From positions 429,434 to 493,433 of the forward strand of contig NZ_KQ948851.1 of the NCBI RefSeq assembly GCF_001514215.1: a stretch of 64,000 nt of DNA, in the 5' to 3' direction. Positions within the stretch are counted from its first letter, which is position 1, and each line of letters begins with the position of its first letter. The translations under genes and the position numbers were made by a program. Below the pieces are notes generated by a model, which was given only the letters and a program-made list of their open reading frames with translations, was not told where the DNA came from and did not search any database. Positions 43,235 through 51,610 of this stretch are shown one piece after another. This DNA comes from Streptomyces bungoensis (GTDB lineage: Bacteria > Actinomycetota > Actinomycetes > Streptomycetales > Streptomycetaceae).

Positions 43235-43248
43235 AATGTCCGGACAAT
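43235..43248. promoter_or_regulatory. GntR operator, copy 1 (oxidoreductase/gntR gap)
   Basis: AATGTCCGGACAAT, a near-perfect palindrome (core TGTCCGGACA perfect), repeated exactly at 44084-44097. Confidence 0.7.
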
Positions 43249-43297
43249 CGGACTACACAACTTCCCGTCAACCATGCACGGGGCTACGCTCGGCCCC

Positions 43298-44062
43298 GTG
43301 CCGAAACCAGATGTGGACCCGACCGTGTCACTCGACCTCCGTGTGGACCGCAGTTCCCCGGTGCCCCTGTACTTCCAGCTCTCCCAGCAGCTGGAGGCCG
43401 CCATCGAGCACGGCACCCTCACGCCCGGCAGCCTGCTGGGCAACGAGATCGAACTGGCCGCACGGCTCGGCCTGTCCCGGCCCACCGTCCGCCAGGCCAT
43501 CCAGTCGCTGGTCGACAAGGGCCTGCTGGTCCGCCGCCGGGGCGTCGGCACCCAGGTGGTGCACAGCCAGGTCAAGCGCCCGCTGGAGCTCAGCAGCCTC
43601 TACGACGACCTGGAGGCCGCCGGGCAGCGCCCCGCGACCAGGGTCCTGGTCAACACGGTCCTTCCCGCCTCCGCCGGGGTCGCGGCCGCCCTCGGGGTGC
43701 CCGAGGGCGGCGACGTCCACCGCATCGAGCGGCTCCGCCTGGCCCACGGGGAGCCGATGGCGTACCTGGTCAACCACCTGCCGCTCGGCCTGCTCGACCT
43801 CGACTCCGGCCAGCTGGAGGCCACCGGCCTGTACCGGATGATGCGCTCCGCCGGGATCACCCTGCACAGCGCCCGCCAGTCCATCGGCGCCCGCGCCGCC
43901 ACCGCCGCCGAGGCCGAGCGGCTGGGCGAGCCCGAGGGCGCCCCGCTGCTCACCATGCAGCGCACCACCTACGACGACACCGGCCGCGCCGTCGAGTTCG
44001 GCGACCACACCTACCGCCCGACCCGCTACTCCTTCGAGTTCCAGCTGCTCGTACGGCCCTGA
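43298..44062 (+). CDS. GntR-family (HutC subfamily) regulator
   Basis: A 254-residue regulator: N-terminal winged helix ('PVPLYFQLSQQLEAAIEHGTLTPGSLLGNEIELAARLGLSRPTVRQAIQSLVDKGLLVRRRGVGTQVV') and a UTRA effector domain ('RPATRVLVNTVLPASAGVAAALGVPEGGDVHRIERLRLAHGEPMAYLVNHLP...VEFGDHTYRPTRYSFEFQLLV'). GTG at 43298 is my choice, but ATG 43274 and GTG 43325 are possible, none with a good ribosome site. Its own gene is flanked by identical palindromes, so it likely controls itself, the oxidoreductase and the kinase; the effector would be a phosphorylated sugar (inference). Confidence 0.88.
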   Translation: MPKPDVDPTVSLDLRVDRSSPVPLYFQLSQQLEAAIEHGTLTPGSLLGNEIELAARLGLSRPTVRQAIQSLVDKGLLVRRRGVGTQVVHSQVKRPLELSSLYDDLEAAGQRPATRVLVNTVLPASAGVAAALGVPEGGDVHRIERLRLAHGEPMAYLVNHLPLGLLDLDSGQLEATGLYRMMRSAGITLHSARQSIGARAATAAEAERLGEPEGAPLLTMQRTTYDDTGRAVEFGDHTYRPTRYSFEFQLLVRP

Positions 44063-44083
44063 CGGCACGCGCCGGCACGTCGC

Positions 44084-44097
44084 AATGTCCGGACAAT
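44084..44097. promoter_or_regulatory. GntR operator, copy 2 (before ROK kinase)
   Basis: AATGTCCGGACAAT, identical to the copy at 43235-43248; 110 bp before the ROK kinase start. Confidence 0.7.
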
Positions 44098-44207
44098 GAG
44101 ACCCCGGACACCGCCCGGACGGACCGCCGGAGCGGGTGATCGCGGACCGCCCCTCCCCGCTGCCCGGCACGCCACCTGCCTGCCCGGTGAGGCAGAATCG
44201 TCCAACG

Positions 44208-45353
44208 ATGAGCACCTACCGCGATCTCACCGCCCCCATCGGCTCCCGCCGGGCCCCCGTGCTCCGCACGGTCGGGACCAGGGAACGCCGCTCCCACCTG
44301 ACGGCACCCCGGGTGCCGACGGTGGGCATCGACATCGGCGGCACCAAGGTCATGGCCGGCGTGGTGGACGCGGACGGCAACATCCTGGAGAAGCTCCGCA
44401 CGGAGACCCCGGACAAGTCCAAGAGCCCCAAGGTCGTCGAGGACACCATCGTCGAACTGGTCCTGGACCTCTCCGACCGGCACGACGTGCACGCCGTCGG
44501 CATCGGCGCCGCCGGCTGGGTCGACGCCGACCGCAACCGCGTGCTGTTCGCCCCCCACCTGTCCTGGCGCAACGAACCGCTCCGGGACCGCATCGCCGGC
44601 CGCCTCGCGGTCCCCGTCCTGGTGGACAACGACGCCAACACCGCCGCCTGGGCGGAGTGGCGCTTCGGCGCCGGACGCGGCGAGGACCACCTCGTCATGA
44701 TCACCCTCGGCACCGGCATCGGCGGCGCCATCCTGGAGGACGGCCAGGTCAAGCGCGGCAAGTACGGCGTCGCCGGAGAGTTCGGCCACATGCAGGTCGT
44801 CCCCGGCGGGCACCGCTGCCCGTGCGGCAACCGCGGCTGCTGGGAGCAGTACAGCTCCGGCAACGCGCTCGTGCGCGAGGCGCGCGAGCTGGCCGCGGCC
44901 GACTCCCCGGTGGCGTACGGGATCATCGAGCACGTCAAGGGCAACATCGGCGACATCACCGGCCCGATGATCACCGAGCTGGCCCGCGAGGGCGACGCCA
45001 TGTGCATCGAGCTGCTCCAGGACATCGGCCAGTGGCTCGGCGTCGGCATCGCCAACCTGGCGGCCGCCCTCGACCCGTCCTGCTTCGTGATCGGAGGCGG
45101 CGTCAGCGCCGCCGACGACCTGCTCATCGGCCCCGCCCGGGACGCCTTCAAGCGCCACCTCACCGGCCGCGGCTACCGCCCCGAGGCGCGCATCACCCGC
45201 GCCCAGCTCGGCCCCGAGGCCGGCATGGTCGGCGCCGCCGACCTGGCCCGGCTGGTCGCCCGCCGGTTCCGCCGGGCCAAGCGCCGCCGGGTGGAGCGCT
45301 ACGAGCGGTACGAGCGCTACGCCCAGACCCGCCGCGACCAGGACACCGCATGA
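44208..45353 (+). CDS. ROK-family sugar kinase (glucokinase-like)
   Basis: A 381-residue ROK kinase: ATP motif 'VGIDIGGTKVMAGVVDADG' (about residues 39-57), catalytic 'VLVDNDANTAAWAEW', 'TLGTGIGGAI' and the ROK zinc motif 'EFGHMQVVPGGHRCPCGNRGCWEQYSSG' complete with His and three Cys. The 38-residue N-terminal extension is unusual but has no HTH, so it is an enzyme, not a ROK repressor. The Arg/Tyr-rich tail is odd. Its stop overlaps the next gene by 4 bp (ATGA). The GntR palindrome upstream links it to the oxidoreductase. Confidence 0.9.
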   Translation: MSTYRDLTAPIGSRRAPVLRTVGTRERRSHLTAPRVPTVGIDIGGTKVMAGVVDADGNILEKLRTETPDKSKSPKVVEDTIVELVLDLSDRHDVHAVGIGAAGWVDADRNRVLFAPHLSWRNEPLRDRIAGRLAVPVLVDNDANTAAWAEWRFGAGRGEDHLVMITLGTGIGGAILEDGQVKRGKYGVAGEFGHMQVVPGGHRCPCGNRGCWEQYSSGNALVREARELAAADSPVAYGIIEHVKGNIGDITGPMITELAREGDAMCIELLQDIGQWLGVGIANLAAALDPSCFVIGGGVSAADDLLIGPARDAFKRHLTGRGYRPEARITRAQLGPEAGMVGAADLARLVARRFRRAKRRRVERYERYERYAQTRRDQDTA

Positions 45354-45928
45354 CCGCGTCCCTGCCCCACCAGGCCGCGCCCCCGGGCGAGCCGCACCGG
45401 CCGGCCGAGAACCCCCGGCACCGCATCAAGCGCCGGGCGATCACCCTGCTGATCATCGGGCTGCTCATCGGCGTACCGGCCGGCTACCTGATGATCTCCG
45501 CCAACCAGAGCCGCAGCAGCGGCAAGGACAAGGAGGCGAAGTACTCGGCGACGGGCCTCACCCCGGGCTGGCCGTCCAAGGTGCAGCGCCGCCTCTACCA
45601 GCTGCCGGTCCCGCACCCCGCCGACTACATCGCCTACTACGAGACCAACAACTGGAAGACCAGCCGCCTGTACCTGCAGTTCCGCACCACCGAAGCCGGC
45701 CTGGACACCTTCCTCGGCACCATGGGCGTGCGCCGGGAGCAGCTGAAGAAGAACGACGTCACCATCGGCGCCCGCGACCGCAGGGTGTCCGGCTGGACCT
45801 TCACCGGGCCCGGCTGGTGGGGGCTCACCCACCAGCAGAAGAACCCGGCGCCCACCCAGGACGTCGTCGTCAACACGTCCGACCCGAACTATCCGATGGT
45901 GTACGTCGTCTCGCGCACGGTGCCCTGA
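45350..45928 (+). CDS. Membrane-anchored protein co-translated with ROK kinase
   Basis: A 192-residue protein with a basic N-terminus, one transmembrane helix ('AITLLIIGLLIGVPAGYLMI', about residues 29-48) and a 140-residue outside domain ('TPGWPSKVQRRLYQLPVPHPADYIAYYETNNWKTSRLYLQFRTTEAGLDTFLGTMGVRREQLKKNDVTIGARDRRVSGWTF'). I do not recognise the domain. ATG overlaps the kinase TGA, so the two are co-translated; a role linked to the sugar kinase is only an inference. Confidence 0.75.
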   Translation: MTASLPHQAAPPGEPHRPAENPRHRIKRRAITLLIIGLLIGVPAGYLMISANQSRSSGKDKEAKYSATGLTPGWPSKVQRRLYQLPVPHPADYIAYYETNNWKTSRLYLQFRTTEAGLDTFLGTMGVRREQLKKNDVTIGARDRRVSGWTFTGPGWWGLTHQQKNPAPTQDVVVNTSDPNYPMVYVVSRTVP

Positions 45929-46025
45929 TCCCCGGCCCCGACCGGCCGCCGGAGCCGATTGTCAGACCCCGCCCGTAGAGTCGGAGACGGCTGATCCGGC
46001 ACACGGACGGGAGGTGGCAGAACGT

Positions 46026-48869
46026 ATGAGCGGTGGCACGGCCGCGGTGGCCGAGCGCGGCGCGACCCGGGAGAGCGGGAGCGCGGTTTTGGCGCGCCTC
46101 GCCTGCGTGTACCTGCCCGCGCCCCTCCCGCGTGAGGGCCGCGTCGCCTTCTGGGACCCCGACGGAGGCCCGCTGCCCGCCGACGGCGCCGCCGACGAGC
46201 TGACGGTCGTACGGCGCCACGGTCCGGGCGTGCGCCGCCACCAGGTGCCCGCCCTCACCCTGCCGCTCACCGAGGCCCTGCCGCTGCTGGTCCGGGCCCG
46301 CCGCGACCCGGCCGCCCACCCGGCCACGGCCTGCTGGGGCGCCGCCGCGCTGCACGCCCTGCGGCTGGTCGCCCGCGGCCGGCTGCTGCCCGGCCTCACC
46401 CCGACCGGCCACGACGCCTGGCGCGCCGGCCCGCTGGAACCCGGCGACATCGCCCACCTGCGCGCGGTGGCCGCGGCGCTGCCCCCGGAGGGCCACGCCG
46501 TGCCGCTCCCGGACCCCGGCCCGCTCCGGCTGCCCGAGCCCGAGGCGCTGGTCCGCTCCTTCCTGGACGCGGTCGCCGACACCCTGCCCCGCACGCCCGC
46601 CGCCCCGCACACCTCCGGCCGGCCCTTCGCCGCCCGCGAACCCCAGACGCTGCCCGGCGCCCACGCGTGGGCGGCCGAGGTCGCCGCCGGCATGGACGCG
46701 GGCGTCCGGATCTCCCTGCGCCTGGACCTGTCGGCGTACGACGTGTTCGACGCCGGTGCCGCCGACGGCGCCCGCGCCGCCGGGGCGGCGATCGTGCAGG
46801 TGCACAGCCTCGCCGACCCGACCCTGGTGACCGACGCGGCGGCCCTGTGGACGGGGGACGCCGACGCGGCCTTCGGCCCCCGCGCACGCGTCGACGCCGC
46901 CCTCGCCGTACGGCGCGCGGCCCGGGTGTGGCCGCCGCTGGACCGGCTCGCCGAGCAGGAGGTCCCCGACGTCCTCGCCCTGTCCGAGGAGGAGCTCGGC
47001 GAGCTGCTCGGGGTGGCGGCCCCACGGCTCGCGGCGGCCGGGGTCGCGGTGCACTGGCCCCGGGACCTGGCCCGCGACCTCACCGCCGCCGCGGTGGTCC
47101 GGCCCGCCCCCGGCTCGGCGACCGACGGCACCGGGTTCTTCGAGAGCGAGGACCTGCTCCAGTTCCGCTGGCAGCTCGCGCTCGGCGGGGATCCGCTCGC
47201 CGAGGCCGAGATGGACGCGCTCGCCGAGGCCCACCGGCCGGTCGTACGGCTCCGGGACCGCTGGGTGCTCGTCGACCCGGCGCTGGTCCGCAAGGCCCGC
47301 CGGCGCGAACTGGGCCTGCTCGACCCCGTCGACGCGCTGTCCGTCGCGCTCACCGGCACCGCCGAGGTCGACGGCGAGACCGTCGAGGCCGTGCCCACCG
47401 GCGCCCTGGCCGCCCTGCGCGACCGGCTCACGGCTGGCCTGCGCCCCGCCGAGCCGCCCGCCGGGCTGGCCGCCACCCTCCGCGACTACCAGCTGCGCGG
47501 CCTGGCCTGGCTCGACCTCATGACCTCCCTCGGCCTCGGCGGCTGCCTCGCCGACGACATGGGCCTGGGCAAGACGATCACGCTCATCGCCCTGCACCTG
47601 AAGCGGGCCCGCCCCGAACCCACGCTCGTGGTCTGCCCCGCGTCCCTGCTGGGCAACTGGCAGCGGGAGATCACCCGGTTCGCCCCCGGCGTCCCCGTCC
47701 GCCGCTTCCACGGCCAGGGCCGCACCCTGGAGGACCTCGACGGCGGCTTCGTCCTCACCACGTACGGCACGATGCGCTCCACGGCCGCGCACCTCGCCGA
47801 GCACTCCTGGGGCATGGTCGTCGCCGACGAGGCCCAGCACGTGAAGAACCCGTACTCCGCCACCGCCAAGGCGCTGCGCACCATCCCGGCCCCCGCGCGC
47901 GTGGCGCTCACCGGCACCCCGGTGGAGAACAACCTCTCCGAACTGTGGGCCCTGCTCGACTGGACGACACCCGGGCTCCTCGGCCCGCTGAAGTCCTTCC
48001 GCGCCCGGCACGCGCGCGCGGTGGAGAACGGCGAGGACGAGGAGGCGGTGGAGCGGCTGTCCCGGCTGGTCCGCCCCTTCCTGCTGCGCCGCAAGAAGTC
48101 CGACCCCGGCATCGTCCCCGAGCTGCCGCCCAAGACCGAGACGGACCACCCGGTGCCGCTCACCCGGGAACAGGCCGCGCTGTACGAGGCGGTGGTGCGC
48201 GAGTCGATGCTCGCCATCGAGACCGCCGAGGGCATCGCCCGCCGGGGCATGGTGCTGAAGCTGCTCGGCGCCCTCAAGCAGATCTGCGACCATCCGGCGC
48301 TGTACCTGAAGGAGGAGACGGCCGCCGACCGGCTGTCCGCCCGCTCCGGCAAACTCGCCCTGCTGGACGAGCTGCTGGACACCGTGCTCGCCGAGGACGG
48401 CTCCGCGCTGGTCTTCACCCAGTACGTCGGCATGGCCCGCCTGATCACCGCCCACCTGTCCACCCGCGCCGTCCCCGTGGACCTCCTGCACGGCGGCACG
48501 CCGGTGCCGGAGCGCGAGCGCATGGTGGACCGCTTCCAGAGCGGCGAGACCCCGGTCCTGGTGCTGTCCCTGAAGGCCGCGGGCACCGGCCTGAACCTCA
48601 CCCGGGCCGGCCACGTCGTCCACTTCGACCGCTGGTGGAACCCGGCCGTGGAGGAACAGGCCACCGACCGCGCCTACCGCATCGGCCAGACCCAGCCCGT
48701 CCAGGTCCACCGCCTGGTCACCGAGGGCACGGTCGAGGACCGCATCGCCGAGATGCTCGCCGCCAAGCGCGCCCTGGCCGACGCCATCCTGGGCGCCGGC
48801 GAGTCGGCCCTCACCGAACTGACCGACCGTGAACTGTCCGACCTGGTCTCGCTGCGGAGGCCCGCATGA
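46026..48869 (+). CDS. SNF2-family DEAD/DEAH helicase
   Basis: A 947-residue SWI2/SNF2 ATPase. The N-terminal 400 residues include the actinobacterial SNF2-associated domain ('FFESEDLLQFRWQLALGGDPLAEAEMDALAEAHRPVVRLRDRWV'). The SNF2 core spans about residues 490-760 with motif I 'CLADDMGLGKTIT', II 'VVADEAQHVKN', III 'ALTGTPVEN'; the helicase C half has V 'LSLKAAGTGLNLTRAGHVVHFDRWWNP' and VI 'QATDRAYRIGQ'. ATG at 46026 follows GGGAGG by 11 bases; an upstream GTG (46014) is possible. Its stop overlaps the SWIM gene (ATGA), as in other Streptomyces, suggesting a physical or functional pair. Confidence 0.92.
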   Translation: MSGGTAAVAERGATRESGSAVLARLACVYLPAPLPREGRVAFWDPDGGPLPADGAADELTVVRRHGPGVRRHQVPALTLPLTEALPLLVRARRDPAAHPATACWGAAALHALRLVARGRLLPGLTPTGHDAWRAGPLEPGDIAHLRAVAAALPPEGHAVPLPDPGPLRLPEPEALVRSFLDAVADTLPRTPAAPHTSGRPFAAREPQTLPGAHAWAAEVAAGMDAGVRISLRLDLSAYDVFDAGAADGARAAGAAIVQVHSLADPTLVTDAAALWTGDADAAFGPRARVDAALAVRRAARVWPPLDRLAEQEVPDVLALSEEELGELLGVAAPRLAAAGVAVHWPRDLARDLTAAAVVRPAPGSATDGTGFFESEDLLQFRWQLALGGDPLAEAEMDALAEAHRPVVRLRDRWVLVDPALVRKARRRELGLLDPVDALSVALTGTAEVDGETVEAVPTGALAALRDRLTAGLRPAEPPAGLAATLRDYQLRGLAWLDLMTSLGLGGCLADDMGLGKTITLIALHLKRARPEPTLVVCPASLLGNWQREITRFAPGVPVRRFHGQGRTLEDLDGGFVLTTYGTMRSTAAHLAEHSWGMVVADEAQHVKNPYSATAKALRTIPAPARVALTGTPVENNLSELWALLDWTTPGLLGPLKSFRARHARAVENGEDEEAVERLSRLVRPFLLRRKKSDPGIVPELPPKTETDHPVPLTREQAALYEAVVRESMLAIETAEGIARRGMVLKLLGALKQICDHPALYLKEETAADRLSARSGKLALLDELLDTVLAEDGSALVFTQYVGMARLITAHLSTRAVPVDLLHGGTPVPERERMVDRFQSGETPVLVLSLKAAGTGLNLTRAGHVVHFDRWWNPAVEEQATDRAYRIGQTQPVQVHRLVTEGTVEDRIAEMLAAKRALADAILGAGESALTELTDRELSDLVSLRRPA

Positions 48870-51418
48870 CGGGCACCGGAGACCGCCCCGGCGACGCCGC
48901 CCGCCGCGCTCTGCGGGCCGCGCGGGAGCGGGCGGAGGAGGCACGCGGCGGTGCCGGGGAGCCGCTCTCCGGCGAACCGGGCGTCCCCGCGGCCGAGTCG
49001 CCGGGGCACGGGGAGCGGGCCGAGAAGGACGGCTCCGCCGTCGGCGCGGCGGCGCCCGGTGACGTGGCGAGAGCCGCACTGCGGGCGGCGGTCGCGGCAC
49101 GCACGGCACGTCCGGACGACGGCGACGCGCCGGAGCCGGACGGCACCGGGGGAGAGGCTCAGACCGACGGCGCCCCCGCGGTGGCGCGCCCCGGCGAACG
49201 GCAGGAGCGGCAGAAGCGACAGGAACGGCAAGCGCGGCAGGAGCGGCAGGAACCGGAGACGCGGGCAGCGGCGGCCCGGCTCGGCGAAGCCACCCCCTCC
49301 CCGGCCGACGAGACGACCGGCCGCAACGCGCCTCCAGCCACTCCGCCCACCCCTGGCACGGCGAACCCTGGCTCGCGCACCCCGGGCACGGCGAACCCTG
49401 GCTCGCGCACCCCTGGCACGGCGAACCCTGGCTCGCGCACCCCTGACACGGCGAACCCTGGCTCGCGCACCCCGGGCACGGCCAACCTAAGCTCGCGCAC
49501 CCCTGACGCGGCGAACCCTGGCTCGCGCACCCCTGACGCGGCGCACTCTGGCTCGGCCGCCTCCGACACGCCCATCCCTGGCGCGGCCATCCCTGGCACG
49601 GCCGTACCCGATGCGGCCGCACCTGACGCGTCCGCCCTTGGCACGGCCGGCTCTGGTACGGCCGCTCCTGACACCGCCGCCCCTGAAGGACGCCCGGGAG
49701 ACATCGCACGGGAGGCGCTGCGCGCGGCCCGGCGCGAGGCGCGGCGGGCCGCGGCGGCGGCCCCCGGCCGGCGCTCCCGGACCGGCGCACCGGCGCGCCC
49801 CGCGTCCTCCGAGCCGGGCACCGCACCCGGCTCGGTCCGCGCCGGCGAGGCGGCAGGGGCCACCCGGGTCCAGGCGGCGCGCGAGATGCGGACGTTCCTG
49901 TCCAACGCCTTCCGCATGCCCTCCTGGAGCGACACCCCGCAGGAGACGCCGCGAGAAACCGCCACGACGCGGGAGACCGGCGAGACGTGGGAACCCGGCG
50001 AGTCGCAGACCGACAGCACGACGCAGACCGACAGCACGACGCAGGCGGACCGCACCACGCAGGCAGACAGCACGGTGAAGGACACCGGCGCCGCACACCC
50101 CCACCCCGCCGCCCCCGCGCACGACCCCGCCCCCCACCTGCCCGCCACCATGGCCACCCCCCACCGCGACACCGAACTGCGCCGCACCTTCCCGGCGTTG
50201 CCGCCCCGTGCCGCCTCTCCCGGGGACGCGGAGTTCGCGGAGACCTGGTGGGGCAACGCCTGGGTCGACGCGCTGGAGCAGGGGGCGCTGGACGCCAAGC
50301 GGCTGGCCCGGGGCCGAGGTTACGCGGACCAGGGCCACGTGGACGCGATCACGGTGACGCCGGGTCTGGTGCTGGCGTACGTGCGCGGGAGCCGCCCGCG
50401 GCCGTACCGGGTGCAGGTGCGGCTGCGCACGCTGGAGGACGGGGACTGGGACCGGTTCCTGGACGCGGCCGCCGACCGGCCCGGGCACATCGCCGCCCTG
50501 CTGGACAAGGAGCTGCCCCAGTCCCTGGCCGACTGCGGCGTGCCGCTGCTGCCCGGCCCGCGGGACCTCGCCCCGCGCTGCAGCTGCCCCGACTCCGGCC
50601 ACCCCTGCAAGCACGCGGCCGCCCTCTGCTACCAGACGGCCCGGCTGCTCGACGCCGACCCCTTCGTGCTGCTCCTGCTGCGCGGCCGGGGCGAGAAGGA
50701 CCTGCTCGACGCGCTCTCCCGGCGCAGCGCCGCCCGTGCGGCCCGCGCCGCCCAGGAGGGCTCGCCCCGTTCCCTGCCCGGCGTCCGCGCCACCGACGCC
50801 CTCGCCCCGCGCGGGCTCCCTCCGCTCCCGCCGCCGTTGCCCGCGCCCCCGCACCCCGAGCAGCCTCCGGTCTACCCGGCGGCGCCGGGCGGGCCGGACC
50901 CGTTCGCGCTGGACCAGCTGGCGACCGACGCCGCCGCCCGCGCCCACGCGCTGCTCACCACCGGCCGCGACCCGGTCGGCGAGCTGACGCTGTGGCAGGA
51001 CGCGGTACGCCTCGCCGCGGCCCGCCCCGGCTCCGGACTGACCGCCGGCACCCGCGCGCTGTACGCCACGCTCGCCGCGGCCGCCGGACGCACCCCGGCC
51101 GACCTGGCCCGCGCGGTCGCCGCCTGGCGGCAGGGCGGGATCGAGGGGCTGGCCGTCCTCGAGGAACCCTGGGACCCGCCGGCGGGCCGCTTCGACCGCG
51201 CCCGCCCGCTCCTGCTCGCCGCCGACCTCCCGGCGTTCCGGCCCTGGCGCAACCACCTCACCCACCCGCGCGGCCACGTCCAGCTCCGCCTGGGCCGCGA
51301 CGGCCTCTGGTACGCCTACGAGTCGGAACCGGGCCACGACGACTGGTGGCCGCGGGGCACTCCCGACCTGGACCCGGTCGGCGCCCTGACGGGTCTCGGC
51401 TCACCCGGCGACCTCTGA
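48866..51418 (+). CDS. SWIM zinc-finger protein with long repeat-rich N-terminus
   Basis: An 850-residue partner of the SNF2 helicase. The first 450 residues are low complexity. Three copies of a 'GD-[AVI]-AR-x-ALRAA' helix motif lie at about residues 8-24, 69-85 and 281-300. Seven 10-residue repeats PGTANPGSRT follow the first two (about 163-232), then pentapeptides like IPGTA, and 'TQTDSTTQADR' repeats near 390. The C-terminal 400 residues hold the conserved part, starting at 'FAETWWGNAWVDALEQGALDAKRLARGRGYA', with the SWIM finger CSCPDSGHPCKHAAALCY at about 572-589. SWIM domains bind DNA or protein. The N-terminus is probably disordered. Confidence 0.88.
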   Translation: MTGTGDRPGDAARRALRAARERAEEARGGAGEPLSGEPGVPAAESPGHGERAEKDGSAVGAAAPGDVARAALRAAVAARTARPDDGDAPEPDGTGGEAQTDGAPAVARPGERQERQKRQERQARQERQEPETRAAAARLGEATPSPADETTGRNAPPATPPTPGTANPGSRTPGTANPGSRTPGTANPGSRTPDTANPGSRTPGTANLSSRTPDAANPGSRTPDAAHSGSAASDTPIPGAAIPGTAVPDAAAPDASALGTAGSGTAAPDTAAPEGRPGDIAREALRAARREARRAAAAAPGRRSRTGAPARPASSEPGTAPGSVRAGEAAGATRVQAAREMRTFLSNAFRMPSWSDTPQETPRETATTRETGETWEPGESQTDSTTQTDSTTQADRTTQADSTVKDTGAAHPHPAAPAHDPAPHLPATMATPHRDTELRRTFPALPPRAASPGDAEFAETWWGNAWVDALEQGALDAKRLARGRGYADQGHVDAITVTPGLVLAYVRGSRPRPYRVQVRLRTLEDGDWDRFLDAAADRPGHIAALLDKELPQSLADCGVPLLPGPRDLAPRCSCPDSGHPCKHAAALCYQTARLLDADPFVLLLLRGRGEKDLLDALSRRSAARAARAAQEGSPRSLPGVRATDALAPRGLPPLPPPLPAPPHPEQPPVYPAAPGGPDPFALDQLATDAAARAHALLTTGRDPVGELTLWQDAVRLAAARPGSGLTAGTRALYATLAAAAGRTPADLARAVAAWRQGGIEGLAVLEEPWDPPAGRFDRARPLLLAADLPAFRPWRNHLTHPRGHVQLRLGRDGLWYAYESEPGHDDWWPRGTPDLDPVGALTGLGSPGDL
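49351..49560 (+). repeat. Seven tandem 30-bp minisatellite units in SWIM gene
   Basis: Units start at 49351, 49381, 49411, 49441, 49471, 49501 and 49531. The first and third are identical, the others differ at 1-6 bases, the last is most diverged. A degenerate 15-bp version continues to about 49690. The unit length is a multiple of three, so copy-number change keeps the frame. Confidence 0.9.
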
Positions 51419-51453
51419 GCCGCGGCGGCCGCCGACGCGGAGGAGGGACCATC

Positions 51454-51471
51454 GGGCCCGTCCGCGGGCCC
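51454..51471 (+). terminator. Terminator after SWIM gene
   Basis: 7-bp stem GGGCCCG / CGGGCCC, loop TCCG, 35 bases after the stop. Confidence 0.55.
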
Positions 51472-51529
51472 TGACAGGGCCTGTTCGACCCTATCGGACC
51501 AGGGTGCCCCAAAGCCGATCATGTGGCGG

Positions 51530-51573
51530 GCCGGGAAGCGCCAGCCCACCCCGTACGCGTGGTGCTTCCCGGC
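51530..51573. promoter_or_regulatory. Inverted repeat upstream of ctaD
   Basis: 10-bp perfect arms GCCGGGAAGC (51530-51539) and GCTTCCCGGC (51564-51573), extended by four more pairs including one G-T; 37 bases before the cytochrome oxidase start. It could be an operator or a leader hairpin. Confidence 0.45.
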
Positions 51574-51610
51574 TCAGGTACGACATGAGCAGCCGGGAGG
51601 ACGCCGTCCG

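Noticed and set aside
49351..49560. Regular 30-bp repeats that could suggest a CRISPR array
   Set aside because: Units are head to tail with no unique spacers and keep the reading frame of a real protein; no cas genes.
45870..50096. A 1408-codon open frame antisense to the SNF2 and SWIM genes
   Set aside because: Its translation is Arg/Gly/Pro-rich with Cys-Gln-Gly repeats from the antisense of the minisatellite; no domain. High G+C at third positions of the real genes leaves long empty antisense frames.
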